From NCBI GenBank assembly GCA_023415395.1, contig JAEZKN010000560.1:1-13124 (forward strand): a stretch of 13,124 bases of DNA. Direction: 5' to 3'. Under the pieces are notes generated by a model. It searched no databases. It was not told where the DNA came from and was given only the letters and a program-made list of their open reading frames with translations. Within the stretch, counting starts at the first letter, position 1. Every line of letters starts with the position of its first letter. The translations under genes were made by a program, and so were the position numbers. Shown piece by piece: positions 6,070-13,124 of this stretch. This DNA comes from Actinomycetes bacterium. Lineage in GTDB: Bacteria; Actinomycetota; Actinomycetes; Propionibacteriales; Nocardioidaceae.

Positions 6070-6970
6070 CAGCGGTGGTACGCCGCGAGCGCCGGCCGAG
6101 CACGATCAGCGCCACGCCGACGAGCAGCACCGGGATGCCCACCAGGAAGCCGACCAGCGGCACGGTGTCCTCGATCAGCTCGATCGTGGAGAGGTTGTCG
6201 CGGGTGTCGTCGACGTTCTTCTGCACCTGCTCGTCGGTGAAGGACAGGTCCAGCTCGAGGATCGGGCCGATGCCGTCGGCGACGCGCTCCTGGTGGACCA
6301 CCTGGTCGATGATCGTGCCGGTGCGCGGCTCGATGAAGTAGTCGGTCGTGGCCTGGTAGTCACCGGACACGCCCTCGAGCACGTCGACGCCGGAGACGTC
6401 CACGGTCGCGACGTAGTGGTAGGTCTCGAGACCGTCGATGTCCTGCGTGCCCTCGTAGGTCGCGTCGACCGCCTCGCCGGCGAGGCCGTCCCAGACGGGG
6501 TAGGTCTTCTTCTCCGCGCCGAAGGGCCACTTGTTCTGCAGGCCCTCCTGGGGCGTGGCGTCCTCGGGCAGGTAGCCCTCGCCGTCCACGGTCATGGCCG
6601 TGTGGCGGTCGGTGGCGAAGACGTCGGTCTCCGCGCTGATCAGCCGGTTCTGCGGGTCGTCCTCGTCGACGCAGCCGGTCGGGTCCCCCTCGTCGACGAC
6701 CAGGCAGAGCGTGCTCACCCAGGCGATGACGTCGTCGTCGGAGGCCTCGGCGTCGGCCTGGTTGGTGCTGAAGGCGACCACGTCGAGCGGCTCGAGCTCG
6801 TAGTCCTTCGCCGGGTTGGCCTTCATCGCGCTGCCGGAGAGGTACGTCGTGTTGTCGGTGTCCAGCGGGGTCCGCTCGACCTGGGCGGGGGCCCAGGTGA
6901 GGGCGACGACGGCGGCGACGACGAGGAAGGCGCCGAGGGCGACCAGGACCCCGGGGAGGATCTTGCGCAT
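6065..6970 (-). CDS. DUF3068 / PorA-family-like membrane-anchored protein
   Basis: The 301-residue protein starts with MRKILPGVLVALGAFLVVAA, a hydrophobic helix (about 5-27) acting as signal anchor. About 240 residues presumably outside the membrane follow. A second helix (about 270-292, LVGFLVGIPVLLVGVALIV) then leads to a basic tail, RRSRRTTAA. The layout, together with segments such as TYHYVATVDVSGVDVLEG, YFIEPRTGTI and the QERVADG stretch, matches the actinobacterial DUF3068 family, which databases sometimes call PorA family. Its role is not established. Two Cys in the outer domain (STLC and TGC, 12 residues apart) could form a disulphide. The ATG at 6970 has no strong ribosome-binding site (GTGAG at a distance). 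It is on the same strand as the PEPCK paralogue 155 bases downstream, and behind a ppsA terminator, so a link with PEP metabolism is only positional. Confidence 0.8.
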   Translation of the reverse strand: MRKILPGVLVALGAFLVVAAVVALTWAPAQVERTPLDTDNTTYLSGSAMKANPAKDYELEPLDVVAFSTNQADAEASDDDVIAWVSTLCLVVDEGDPTGCVDEDDPQNRLISAETDVFATDRHTAMTVDGEGYLPEDATPQEGLQNKWPFGAEKKTYPVWDGLAGEAVDATYEGTQDIDGLETYHYVATVDVSGVDVLEGVSGDYQATTDYFIEPRTGTIIDQVVHQERVADGIGPILELDLSFTDEQVQKNVDDTRDNLSTIELIEDTVPLVGFLVGIPVLLVGVALIVLGRRSRRTTAA

Positions 6971-7087
6971 GCTGAGGAGCTCACGTTTCTACGAGAGGGT
7001 TACCGACCGGTAGAGGCTACGGGTCCGCGGACTCCGACGGACGTTGGGTGTCCGAAGTCACACCGGCGTGACCACCGTACGGGCCCG

Positions 7088-7124
7088 GGTCCGCCGGACC
7101 GCACCCGGGTGCAAGCCACCCGGG
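7088..7124 (-). terminator. paired GC-rich hairpins after ppsA
   Basis: Reading on the minus strand, ppsA ends at 7148. About 24 bases further on, CCCGGGTG (7104-7111) pairs exactly with CACCCGGG (7117-7124) around a 5-base loop, and next to it GGTCC (7088-7092) pairs with GGACC (7096-7100). A weaker hairpin, GTCAC/GTGAC, lies at 7057-7072. There is no T run. This 177-base gap to the DUF3068 gene otherwise shows nothing I can support. Confidence 0.55.
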
Positions 7125-7147
7125 CCGCAGCCGGGCGCGGACGGGCG

Positions 7148-9589
7148 TCAGGCCCCGGTGGCCGCGGCCTTCCGGGCCAGCTGCAGCCAGGTGTCGACGA
7201 CCGTGTCGGGGTTGAGCGAGATCGACTCGATGCCGCGCTCGAGCAGCCACTCGGCGAGGTCCGGGTGGTCCGACGGCCCCTGGCCGCAGATCCCGACGTA
7301 CTTGCCCTGCTCCCGGCACGCGGTGATCGCGAGGTCGAGCATGTGCAGCACCGCCGGGTCGCGCTCGTCGAAGCCGCCCGCGACCAGCGCGGAGTCCCGG
7401 TCCAGGCCGAGCGTCAGCTGGGTCATGTCGTTGGAGCCGATGGAGAACCCGTCGAAGTGCTCGAGGAAGCGGGCGGCGAGGACCGCGTTGGACGGGACCT
7501 CGCACATCATCACGACCTGCAGGTCGTTGCGGCCGCGCTCGAGACCGTGCTCGGCGAGCAGGGCGATGACGCCCTCGGCCTCGGCCAGCGTGCGGACGAA
7601 GGGGATCATCACCTTGACGTTGGTCAGGCCCATCTCGTCTCGCACGTGCCGCAGCGCCTCGCACTCCATCGCGAAGCACTCGGCGAAGTCCGCGGAGAGG
7701 TACCGCGACGCGCCGCGGTAGCCGATCATCGGGTTCTCCTCGTCCGGCTCGTAGGCCGTCCCGCCGACGAGGTGGGCGTACTCGTTGGACTTGAAGTCGC
7801 TCATCCGCACGATCACCGGCTCGGGTGCGAAGGCCGCCGCGATCGTCGCGACTCCCTCGGCCACCCGCTGCACGAAGAACTGCCGGGGCGAGGGGTACGC
7901 CGCGGTCAGCTCCTCGACCTCGCGGCGCAGCCCGGGGTCCAGCAGGCCATGCGAGCCGTCGGGGTCGCGCTCGAGGTCGAGCAGCGCCTGCGGGTGGATG
8001 CCGATCTGGCGGTTGATGATGAACTCCAGGCGGGCCAGGCCGACGCCGGCGTTCGGGAGCCGCGAGAAGGCGAACGCCTGCTCGGGGGTGCCGACGTTCA
8101 TCATGATCTTGACCGGGACGTCGGGCATCTCGGCCAGGTCGGTGCGCTCGACGTCGAAGTCCAGCAGCCCCTCGTAGACCAGCCCCGTGTCGCCCTCGGC
8201 GCACGACACGGTGACCTCGCGACCGGGCGCGAGGTCGGTGGTGGCCGAGCCCGTCCCGACCACGGCGGGGATGCCGAGCTCGCGGGCGATGATCGCCGCG
8301 TGGCAGGTCCGGCCACCGCGGTTGGTGACGATGGCGGCCGCGCGCTTCATGATCGGTTCCCAGTCCGGGTCGGTCATGTCGGCGACCAGCACCTCACCGG
8401 TCTGGAACTCGTGCATCGCCTCCGGCGAGCTGAGGACCCGCACGGCGCCGGCACCGATCCGCTGCCCGATCGCGCGGCCCTCGACGATGACCTCCGCGCC
8501 GGCACGGGCCTCCTTCGGCATCGCGTAGCGCTCGAGGGTCCCGGTCCGCCGCGACTGCACGGTCTCGGGCCGGGCCTGGAGGATGTAGAGACGCCCGTCG
8601 ATCCCGTCGCGGCCCCACTCGATGTCCATCGGCCGGCCGTAGTGCTCCTCGATCGTGAGGGCGTGGCGGGCCAGCTCCTCGACCTCGGCGTCGCTGAGGC
8701 TGAGCCGCCGGCTGTCGGCGGGGTCGACCTCGACGAACTCGGTCGTCCGGCCCACCGCCGCGTCGTCGGTGTAGACCATCTTGGTGGCCTTGCCGCCCAC
8801 GCCCCGCTTGAGGATCGCGGGGCGCCCGGCCCGCAGGGCGGGCTTGTAGACGTAGAACTCGTCGGGGTTCACCGCACCCTGGACGACGCCCTCGCCCAGG
8901 CCGTAAGCCGAGGTGATGAACACCGCGTCCTCGAAGCCGGACTCGGTGTCCATCGTGAACATCACGCCCGAGGCGCCGACGTCGGAGCGGACCATGCGCT
9001 GCACGCCCGCGGAGAGCGCCACCTCGCCGTGCGCGAACCCGTGGTGCACGCGGTAGGCGATCGCCCGGTCGTTGTAGAGCGAGGCGTAGACCTCGCGGAC
9101 CGCGGTCAGGATCGCCTCGATCCCGCGCACGTTGAGGAAGGTCTCCTGCTGCCCCGCGAAGGACGCGTCCGGCAGGTCCTCCGCCGTGGCCGAGGACCGG
9201 ACCGCGAACGACGGCTCGTCGCCCGACTCCGCGACGAGGCGGTCGTAGGCCGCCCGGATGTCGGCCTCCAGGTCGGCGGGGAAGGACTGCGCCACGACGG
9301 CCTCCCGGATCTCCCGGCCGACCGCCGCCAGGCGGCGCACGTCGTCGGTGTCCAGGCCGTCGAGCAGCCCGGCGATGCGCTCGCGCAGCCCGGTCTCGCC
9401 GATGAAGCGGTGGAACGCCGCCGCGGTGGTCGCGAACCCGTCGGGCACCCGGACGCCGAGGTCGGCGAGGTTCGAGACCATCTCGCCGAGCGAGGCGTTC
9501 TTGCCGCCGACCTGCTCGAGGTCCGCGAGGCCGAGGTCGGCGAACCAGCGCACGTTGGCGGCGCTGCTGTCCGGGGTGGTGCCGGTCAT
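7148..9589 (-). CDS. ppsA: phosphoenolpyruvate synthase (pyruvate, water dikinase)
   Basis: PEP synthase converts pyruvate, ATP and water to PEP, AMP and phosphate, the entry to gluconeogenesis from lactate, alanine or pyruvate. The 813-residue protein is near the usual ~790. It has the N-terminal ATP/pyruvate-binding domain (QVGGKNASLGEM around residue 30; SFAVRSSATAEDLP; FAGQQETFLNV), the mobile phosphohistidine domain with GGRTCHAAIIARELGIPAVV (His430 carries the phosphate; codon 8300-8302) and the C-terminal PEP-binding barrel (FSIGSNDMTQLTLGLDRDS; GICGQGPSDHP with catalytic-type Cys768). ATG 9589 follows AAAGGAA by five bases; reading further upstream gives only Pro/Arg-rich out-of-frame sequence. 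Its start overlaps the ppsR stop by four bases (ATGA), implying translational coupling with its regulator. The PEP synthase rather than PPDK assignment is supported by the type of ppsR next to it. Confidence 0.96.
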   Translation of the reverse strand: MTGTTPDSSAANVRWFADLGLADLEQVGGKNASLGEMVSNLADLGVRVPDGFATTAAAFHRFIGETGLRERIAGLLDGLDTDDVRRLAAVGREIREAVVAQSFPADLEADIRAAYDRLVAESGDEPSFAVRSSATAEDLPDASFAGQQETFLNVRGIEAILTAVREVYASLYNDRAIAYRVHHGFAHGEVALSAGVQRMVRSDVGASGVMFTMDTESGFEDAVFITSAYGLGEGVVQGAVNPDEFYVYKPALRAGRPAILKRGVGGKATKMVYTDDAAVGRTTEFVEVDPADSRRLSLSDAEVEELARHALTIEEHYGRPMDIEWGRDGIDGRLYILQARPETVQSRRTGTLERYAMPKEARAGAEVIVEGRAIGQRIGAGAVRVLSSPEAMHEFQTGEVLVADMTDPDWEPIMKRAAAIVTNRGGRTCHAAIIARELGIPAVVGTGSATTDLAPGREVTVSCAEGDTGLVYEGLLDFDVERTDLAEMPDVPVKIMMNVGTPEQAFAFSRLPNAGVGLARLEFIINRQIGIHPQALLDLERDPDGSHGLLDPGLRREVEELTAAYPSPRQFFVQRVAEGVATIAAAFAPEPVIVRMSDFKSNEYAHLVGGTAYEPDEENPMIGYRGASRYLSADFAECFAMECEALRHVRDEMGLTNVKVMIPFVRTLAEAEGVIALLAEHGLERGRNDLQVVMMCEVPSNAVLAARFLEHFDGFSIGSNDMTQLTLGLDRDSALVAGGFDERDPAVLHMLDLAITACREQGKYVGICGQGPSDHPDLAEWLLERGIESISLNPDTVVDTWLQLARKAAATGA

Positions 9590-10443
9590 CGGGGTTCCTT
9601 TCGGAGGGGGCGGCGGGCGCCGCGGGCGTTGGCCTTGAGGGTCTGGAGGATGTGGGTGGAGATCTCCTCGACCGACTTGGCCGAGGTGTCGATCACCGGG
9701 AGCCGGTGGGAGGCGAAGATCTCGGCGGCGCGGCGCAGCTCCCAGCGGCACTGCTCCGGCGCGGCGTAGCGCGACCCGGGCCGGCGCTCGTTGCGGACGC
9801 GGTGCAGGCGCTCGGCGGTCGTCGTGAGGCCGAAGCAGCGCTCGAGGTAGGGACCGACCGGCTCCGGCAGCGCGTCGCGCTCGAGGTCCTCGTCGACCAG
9901 CGGGTAGTTGGCGACGAAGAGGCCGTGTTGTAGCGCGAGGTACATGCTCGTGGGGGTCTTGCCGCAGCGCGAGGGCGCCACGAGGATCACGTCGGCCTTC
10001 TCCAGCGCGCGCAGGCTCTGGCCGTCGTCGTGCTCGATGGTGAACTCGACCGCCGCCATCCGCTCGTTGTAGCGCTTGATGTCGCCGACCCCGTGCAGCC
10101 GGGCGGCCTGGCGGACGCTGCGCACGCCGAGCACCTCCTCGACCCGCGCCATGTGCGTGCCGAAGAGGTCGATGACCGGCGCCTTGGACCGCAGCAGCTC
10201 CTGGCGCACCTCGTCGGTGGCGGCGGTGCAGAAGACCAGCGGCGTCACCGGCCCCTCCATCGCGGCGTCGAGCACGCCGACGACCCGGCGCGCGTCCTCG
10301 ACCGAGTGGATGAAGGGGATCAACGTCCGCTCGAACCGGCGGCCGGGGAACTGGATGAGCAGCGCGTTGCCCATCGTCTCGGCGCTGATCCCGGTCGAGT
10401 CGGACAGGAAGAACACCGGGACGACGTCGTCGGTCTGGTCCAC
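9586..10443 (-). CDS. ppsR: PEP synthase regulatory protein (kinase/pyrophosphorylase, DUF299 family)
   Basis: This family switches PEP synthase off by ADP-dependent phosphorylation of a Thr next to the catalytic His, and on again by phosphate-dependent removal. The 285-residue protein has the family start VFFLSDSTGISAETMGNALL and the P-loop-like APSRCGKTPTSMYLA (Lys162; AAG at 9958-9960). SRCGKTPTS is the PEP-synthase type, as in Escherichia coli PpsR, rather than the SRTSKTP type that pairs with pyruvate, phosphate dikinase. The first P-loop position is Ala where E. coli has Gly. The end KSVEEISTHILQ is typical. I take GTG 10443 as the start, with AGGAGG four bases before it. The gene lies immediately upstream of ppsA with a 4-bp ATGA overlap, so regulator and target are made together. 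Confidence 0.95.
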   Translation of the reverse strand: MDQTDDVVPVFFLSDSTGISAETMGNALLIQFPGRRFERTLIPFIHSVEDARRVVGVLDAAMEGPVTPLVFCTAATDEVRQELLRSKAPVIDLFGTHMARVEEVLGVRSVRQAARLHGVGDIKRYNERMAAVEFTIEHDDGQSLRALEKADVILVAPSRCGKTPTSMYLALQHGLFVANYPLVDEDLERDALPEPVGPYLERCFGLTTTAERLHRVRNERRPGSRYAAPEQCRWELRRAAEIFASHRLPVIDTSAKSVEEISTHILQTLKANARGARRPLRKEPR

Positions 10444-10531
10444 CGCTCCTCCTGCGCCGCCTGGGTCAGCGCGACCGTGCGTCGCGCCTGCTGCGGACAC
10501 TGTGCCCGAACCCGCGCCGGCTTCTGCCACG

Positions 10532-10556
10532 GACGGTCGGGATGAGACAGACCGTC
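10532..10556. repeat. 7-bp inverted repeat in the ppsR leader
   Basis: GACGGTC (10532-10538) and GACCGTC (10550-10556) are exact reverse complements around 11 bases, about 90 bases upstream of the ppsR start. The position fits an operator for the ppsR-ppsA operon, but a 7-bp repeat in GC-rich DNA can occur by chance. No convincing -35/-10 pair was found nearby. Confidence 0.3.
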
Positions 10557-10580
10557 GACCGGCGGGAGCGGGAAATGACC

Positions 10581-10608
10581 AGAGCCCGCGCCGTCCGGCG
10601 CGGGCTCT
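10581..10608 (-). terminator. terminator of tRNA-Arg
   Basis: AGAGCCCGCGCC (10581-10592) pairs perfectly with GGCGCGGGCTCT (10597-10608) around a 4-base loop. On the minus strand it begins 10 bases after the tRNA 3' end and is followed by GGTCATTTCCC with a short T run. It is the strongest hairpin between the tRNA and ppsR. Confidence 0.85.
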
Positions 10609-10618
10609 GACTGCTCTG

Positions 10619-10691
10619 CGCGCCCGTAGGGATTCGAACCCCAAACCTTCTGATCCGTAGTCAGATGCTCTATCCGTTGAGCTACGGGCGC
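10619..10691 (-). tRNA. tRNA-Arg(ACG)
   Basis: On the minus strand the 73 bases fold as a standard cloverleaf. The acceptor is GCGCCCG/CGGGCGC with G as discriminator; the D arm is GCTC...GAGC with the loop AACGGATA; the anticodon arm is TCTGA-CTACGGA-TCAGA, giving anticodon ACG (read as ICG, for CGU/CGC/CGA); the T arm is TGGGG-TTCGAAT-CCCTA. The 3' CCA is not encoded (GCA follows the discriminator region), so it must be added after transcription, as usual in actinobacteria. Confidence 0.97.
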
Positions 10692-10722
10692 CCGCCGACC
10701 CACCGAGGTGAGCGACTGGACG

Positions 10723-10752
10723 AGGATAGCCGACCTCGTCGGCGATGCCGAA
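10723..10752 (-). promoter_or_regulatory. promoter of tRNA-Arg
   Basis: On the minus strand TTCGGC (10747-10752) and TATCCT (10723-10728) are separated by 18 bases. The -10 fits the TANNNT pattern well and the -35 only partly. Transcription would start about 25 bases before the mature tRNA 5' end at 10691. Confidence 0.5.
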
Positions 10753-10792
10753 ATCAGGGCACCACCCCGGCGCCGACCCGGCGCCCGGGCGG

Positions 10793-10816
10793 GGGCAGGA
10801 CGTCGGGCAGGACGTC
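10793..10816. repeat. 12-bp direct repeat, two copies
   Basis: GGGCAGGACGTC occurs twice in immediate succession (10793-10804, 10805-10816). Beside it, 10769-10786 holds two GGCGCC palindromes five bases apart. It lies between the divergent tRNA-Arg and pckG units. The function is unknown; it may be simple slippage. Confidence 0.75.
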
Positions 10817-11060
10817 GGGGTTTGGTCCGGAAAAGACCCAACTCCGCACTGGCGAGAACGCCGAATCCCGCTCAGAACAAGGGATGTGACGCCCCCCACC
10901 TAGCGTTGATCGTTCCAATGTGTAGAGACCAGAATCCCGGTTACTGTCACCACACCCACGGGGTCGGAGCAGTCCGGCACCGTCTCCCTTGTGGGCACAG
11001 AAGAGTCGCCGACAACGACGCCGAGCGAGCCACCGCGGCACCCGCGAGAGGGAACAGGCC
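10817..11060 (+). promoter_or_regulatory. leader region of pckG, part of a 369-base gap without a gene (10692-11060)
   Basis: The 369-base gap between tRNA-Arg and pckG holds the tRNA promoter (10723-10752), the 12-bp direct repeat (10793-10816) and this pckG leader. I see no gene. It is less GC-rich than the surroundings around 10900-10950. TTACTGTC at 10941-10948 contains a -10-like TACTGT (10942-10947), identical to that in the inverted-repeat promoter at 1659, but its -35 (TGTGTA, 10919-10924) is poor. TTGATC at 10906-10911 has no matching -10. A GGCG-AGAA-CGCC mini-hairpin lies near 10850. GAGGGA at 11048-11053 is the ribosome-binding site. No riboswitch was recognised. Confidence 0.35.
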
Positions 11061-12884
11061 ATGACTGCCGAGACCACGACGGCCCCGACCACCGCCCCGA
11101 CGACCCACCAGGGCATCCTCGACTTCGTCAACGAGGTCGCTGCGATGACCCAGCCCGACCGGATCCACTGGTGCACCGGGGCGGACGAGGAGTGGACCGA
11201 GCTCACCGACGCCCTGGTGTCGACCGGCACGTTCACCCGGCTCAACCCGGCCATCAAGCCGAACTCCTTCTACGCCGCCAGCGACCCGATCGACGTCGCG
11301 CGCGTGGAGGACCGCACCTACATCTGTTCGGTCGACGAGCGCGACGCCGGACCCACCAACAACTGGATGGATCCCGGGCAGATGAAGACCCTCATGCGGG
11401 GTCTCTACGAGGGCTCGATGCGCGGTCGCACCATGTACGTCATCCCGTTCGTCATGGGCCACCTCGAGGCCGAGAAGCCGATGTTCGGCATCGAGGTCAC
11501 CGACTCGGCGTACGTCACCGCCTCCATGCGCGTCATGGCCCGCATGGGCACCGCGGTCCTCGACAGGATGACCGAGCTCGACGCCGAGTTCGTCCCGTGC
11601 ATCCACTCCGTGGGCCACCCGCTCGAGCCGGGCCAGGCCGACGTCGCGTGGCCGTGCAACGACACCAAGTACATCGTGCAGTTCCCCGAGGAGCGCGCGA
11701 TCTGGTCCTACGGCTCCGGCTACGGCGGCAACGCCCTGCTCGGCAAGAAGTGCTACGCCCTGCGCATCGCCTCGGTCATGGCACGCGACGAGGGCTGGCT
11801 GGCCGAGCACATGCTCATCCTCAAGCTCACCTCCCCCGAGGGCACCGTCAAGTACGTCGCCGCGGCCTTCCCGTCCGCGTGCGGCAAGACCAACCTCGCG
11901 ATGCTCCAGCCGACGATCCCGGGCTGGAAGGTCGAGACGCTCGGCGACGACATCGCCTGGATGCGCATCGGCGAGGACGGGCGCCTGTGGGCGGTCAACC
12001 CGGAGTACGGCTTCTTCGGCGTCGCCCCGGGCACCAACGAGCACACCAACCCCAACGCGATGAAGACCATCAACAAGGGCAACTCGGTCTTCACCAACGT
12101 GGCGCTCACCGAGGACGGCGACATCTGGTGGGAGGGCCTGGAGAACCCGCCGACCCGGGCCACCTCCTGGAAGGGCGAGCCCTGGACCCCGGAGTCCGAG
12201 GAGCTCTCCAGCCACCCCAACTCCCGCTACTGCACGCCGATCAAGCAGTGCGACATCCTCGCGCCGGAGTACGACGACCCGCGCGGCGTCCCGATCGACG
12301 CGATCCTCTTCGGCGGCCGTCGCAAGACCACCGTCCCGCTGGTCTTCGAGGCCCGCGACTGGACCCACGGCACCTTCCTCGGCGCGCCGCTCTCCTCGGA
12401 GACCACCGCAGCCGCGGTCGGCGCGGTCGGCGTCGTGCGCCGCGACCCGATGGCGATGCTGCCCTTCATCGGCTACAACGCCGGTGACTACTTCGGCCAC
12501 TGGATCAACGTCGGCAAGGACAACGACGCCGCCAAGCTGCCGAAGATCTTCTACGTCAACTGGTTCCGCCGCGACGACGAGGGCGACTTCCTGTGGCCGG
12601 GCTTCGGCGAGAACAGCCGGGTGCTCAAGTGGGTCGTCGAGCGCATCGACGGCCAGGCCGCGGCGGTCGAGACCCCGATCGGCCACGTGCCCGCGCCGGG
12701 CTCGCTGGACACCGAGGGTCTCGACATGACGGCCGAGCAGCTCGAGGCCGCGCTGCACGTCGACGTCGAGGAGTGGAAGGCCGAGCTCCCGCAGATCCAG
12801 GAGTGGTTCGAGAAGTTCGGCGACGACCTGCCGGGCGTCCTCTGGACCGAGCTCGACGGGCTGCGCGCCCGGCTCGGCGGCTGA
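11061..12884 (+). CDS. pckG: phosphoenolpyruvate carboxykinase (GTP), canonical copy
   Basis: This is the enzyme that makes PEP from oxaloacetate with GTP, the main gluconeogenic step from TCA intermediates. The 607-residue protein matches the usual length (about 606 in Mycobacterium) and keeps all catalytic residues (rat numbering in brackets): Arg in VARVED [87]; YGGNALLGKK with Lys230 [Mn ligand 244]; His250 in WLAEHM [264]; P-loop FPSACGKTN with the mobile Cys274 [288]; GDDIAW [311]; HPNSRYC [403, 405]; VNWFRRD and WPGFGENS, the guanine pocket. It starts at ATG 11061 (MTAETTTAPT), seven bases after GAGGGA; reading further upstream gives only Arg-rich sequence without this spacing. It is monocistronic, with a strong terminator at 12913. 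It is on the strand opposite to ppsR-ppsA and the divergent paralogue. Confidence 0.97.
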   Translation: MTAETTTAPTTAPTTHQGILDFVNEVAAMTQPDRIHWCTGADEEWTELTDALVSTGTFTRLNPAIKPNSFYAASDPIDVARVEDRTYICSVDERDAGPTNNWMDPGQMKTLMRGLYEGSMRGRTMYVIPFVMGHLEAEKPMFGIEVTDSAYVTASMRVMARMGTAVLDRMTELDAEFVPCIHSVGHPLEPGQADVAWPCNDTKYIVQFPEERAIWSYGSGYGGNALLGKKCYALRIASVMARDEGWLAEHMLILKLTSPEGTVKYVAAAFPSACGKTNLAMLQPTIPGWKVETLGDDIAWMRIGEDGRLWAVNPEYGFFGVAPGTNEHTNPNAMKTINKGNSVFTNVALTEDGDIWWEGLENPPTRATSWKGEPWTPESEELSSHPNSRYCTPIKQCDILAPEYDDPRGVPIDAILFGGRRKTTVPLVFEARDWTHGTFLGAPLSSETTAAAVGAVGVVRRDPMAMLPFIGYNAGDYFGHWINVGKDNDAAKLPKIFYVNWFRRDDEGDFLWPGFGENSRVLKWVVERIDGQAAAVETPIGHVPAPGSLDTEGLDMTAEQLEAALHVDVEEWKAELPQIQEWFEKFGDDLPGVLWTELDGLRARLGG

Positions 12885-12912
12885 CCGCCGTACCACCTCA
12901 GAGCACGACTGC

Positions 12913-12946
12913 CGAGGGCCCCGTCCGACCACGGACGGGGCCCTCG
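12913..12946 (+). terminator. terminator of pckG
   Basis: CGAGGGCCCCGTCCG (12913-12927) pairs perfectly over 15 bp with CGGACGGGGCCCTCG (12932-12946) around the loop ACCA. It starts 28 bases after the pckG stop and is followed only by CGGTTGG, with no T tract, as is usual in actinobacteria. Confidence 0.9.
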
Positions 12947-13014
12947 CGGTTGGACGGGTGTGGAATCATCACCCTCACTGGTCACACGGGGGGTGTGCGA
13001 GAGGGGTAGGGAGC

Positions 13015-13124
13015 GTGGATTCCTTCGGTCCCGAGGAGCGAGCCCTCTTCGAGGGCGCCGGAACCGCGCTCTACGAGGAGCTCGTCAACGCCGGCGGCCA
13101 CCCCGCCGACCACAAGCGACTGCA
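13015..13124 (+). CDS. unidentified protein, N-terminal 36 residues only
   Basis: GTG 13015 opens a frame that runs past the window edge. GAGGGG (13001-13006) and AGGGAG (13008-13013) offer ribosome-binding sites. The start reads MDSFGPEERALFEGAGTALY, and the rest continues with EELVNAGGHPADHKRLQ, with actinobacterial codon bias. The acidic helical opening resembles N-termini of some actinobacterial winged-helix or LuxR-type regulators, but that is only an impression. The short CACAC/GTGTG repeat at 12983-12997 lies in its upstream region. The function is unknown. Confidence 0.6.
   Translation, partial: MDSFGPEERALFEGAGTALYEELVNAGGHPADHKRL

Noticed and set aside
4113..6341. Long plus-strand frame (742 codons) opposite the PEPCK paralogue
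   Set aside because: Low-complexity mirror of a well-conserved minus-strand enzyme; no ribosome-binding site and no recognisable domain.
7005..7015. GACCGGTAGAG upstream of the DUF3068 gene as a second copy of the 1633 operator
   Set aside because: Only about ten bases are shared, without the second arm; could be chance in GC-rich DNA.
6293..9769. Very long plus-strand open frame (over 1100 codons) opposite the DUF3068, ppsA and ppsR genes
   Set aside because: It is a shadow of high-GC minus-strand genes; its translation is Arg/Gly/Val/Asp-rich without motifs, while the minus strand encodes clear ppsA and DUF3068 proteins.
10817..11060. Riboswitch or leader peptide before pckG
   Set aside because: No known aptamer pattern, no terminator/antiterminator pair and no small ORF with a ribosome-binding site could be identified by eye.
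12983..12997. CACAC/GTGTG inverted repeat before the last gene as an operator
   Set aside because: Five-base arms in simple sequence are too weak to claim.
1..13124. CRISPR array, insertion sequence, prophage or tRNA-linked integration site
   Set aside because: No regularly spaced repeats, transposase, integrase or duplicated tRNA 3' end were seen; the tRNA is flanked by its own promoter and terminator.

Overview
The window is very GC-rich chromosomal DNA in which nearly every third codon position is G or C. It shows Shine-Dalgarno-led starts, GTG starts, terminators without T tracts and a tRNA-Arg(ACG) without encoded CCA. Together with the gene families present (GTP-type PEP carboxykinase, DUF3068/PorA-like, actinobacterial amylase with an X25 module), this points to a high-GC actinobacterium, possibly Nocardioides-like. 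The genus is inferred from style, not demonstrated.

Left part (1-3826, plus strand): the 3' end of a secreted multidomain GH13 alpha-amylase; a perfect 15-bp inverted repeat carrying a promoter; a 70-residue unknown small protein; a LacI-family regulator with its own inverted repeat over the start; a hairpin terminator; and a PAP2-type membrane phosphatase. The amylase/LacI pair suggests a maltodextrin or starch-use locus.

Middle and right part (3790-10691, minus strand): a DUF1059 small protein that overlaps the PAP2 gene tail to tail, a 71-bp long imperfect palindrome, a divergent GTP-PEPCK paralogue (pckG-like), a DUF3068 membrane protein with an 11-bp tandem repeat at its 3' end, then ppsA (PEP synthase) translationally coupled to its regulator ppsR, and tRNA-Arg(ACG) with promoter and terminator. 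On the plus strand at 11061-12884 lies a second, canonical pckG with a strong terminator, followed by the start of an unidentified gene.

Functionally the right two thirds gather enzymes that make PEP: one canonical PEPCK (oxaloacetate to PEP), PEP synthase (pyruvate to PEP) and the kinase/phosphorylase PpsR that switches PEP synthase. The most striking item is the second PEPCK. It is full length and otherwise well conserved, but it has Ile and Gln where two of the three catalytic Mn2+ ligands should be, and Ser-Arg instead of Cys-Gly in the P-loop. Either it is a pseudoenzyme or regulatory subunit, or it has changed chemistry. It deserves the closest look.
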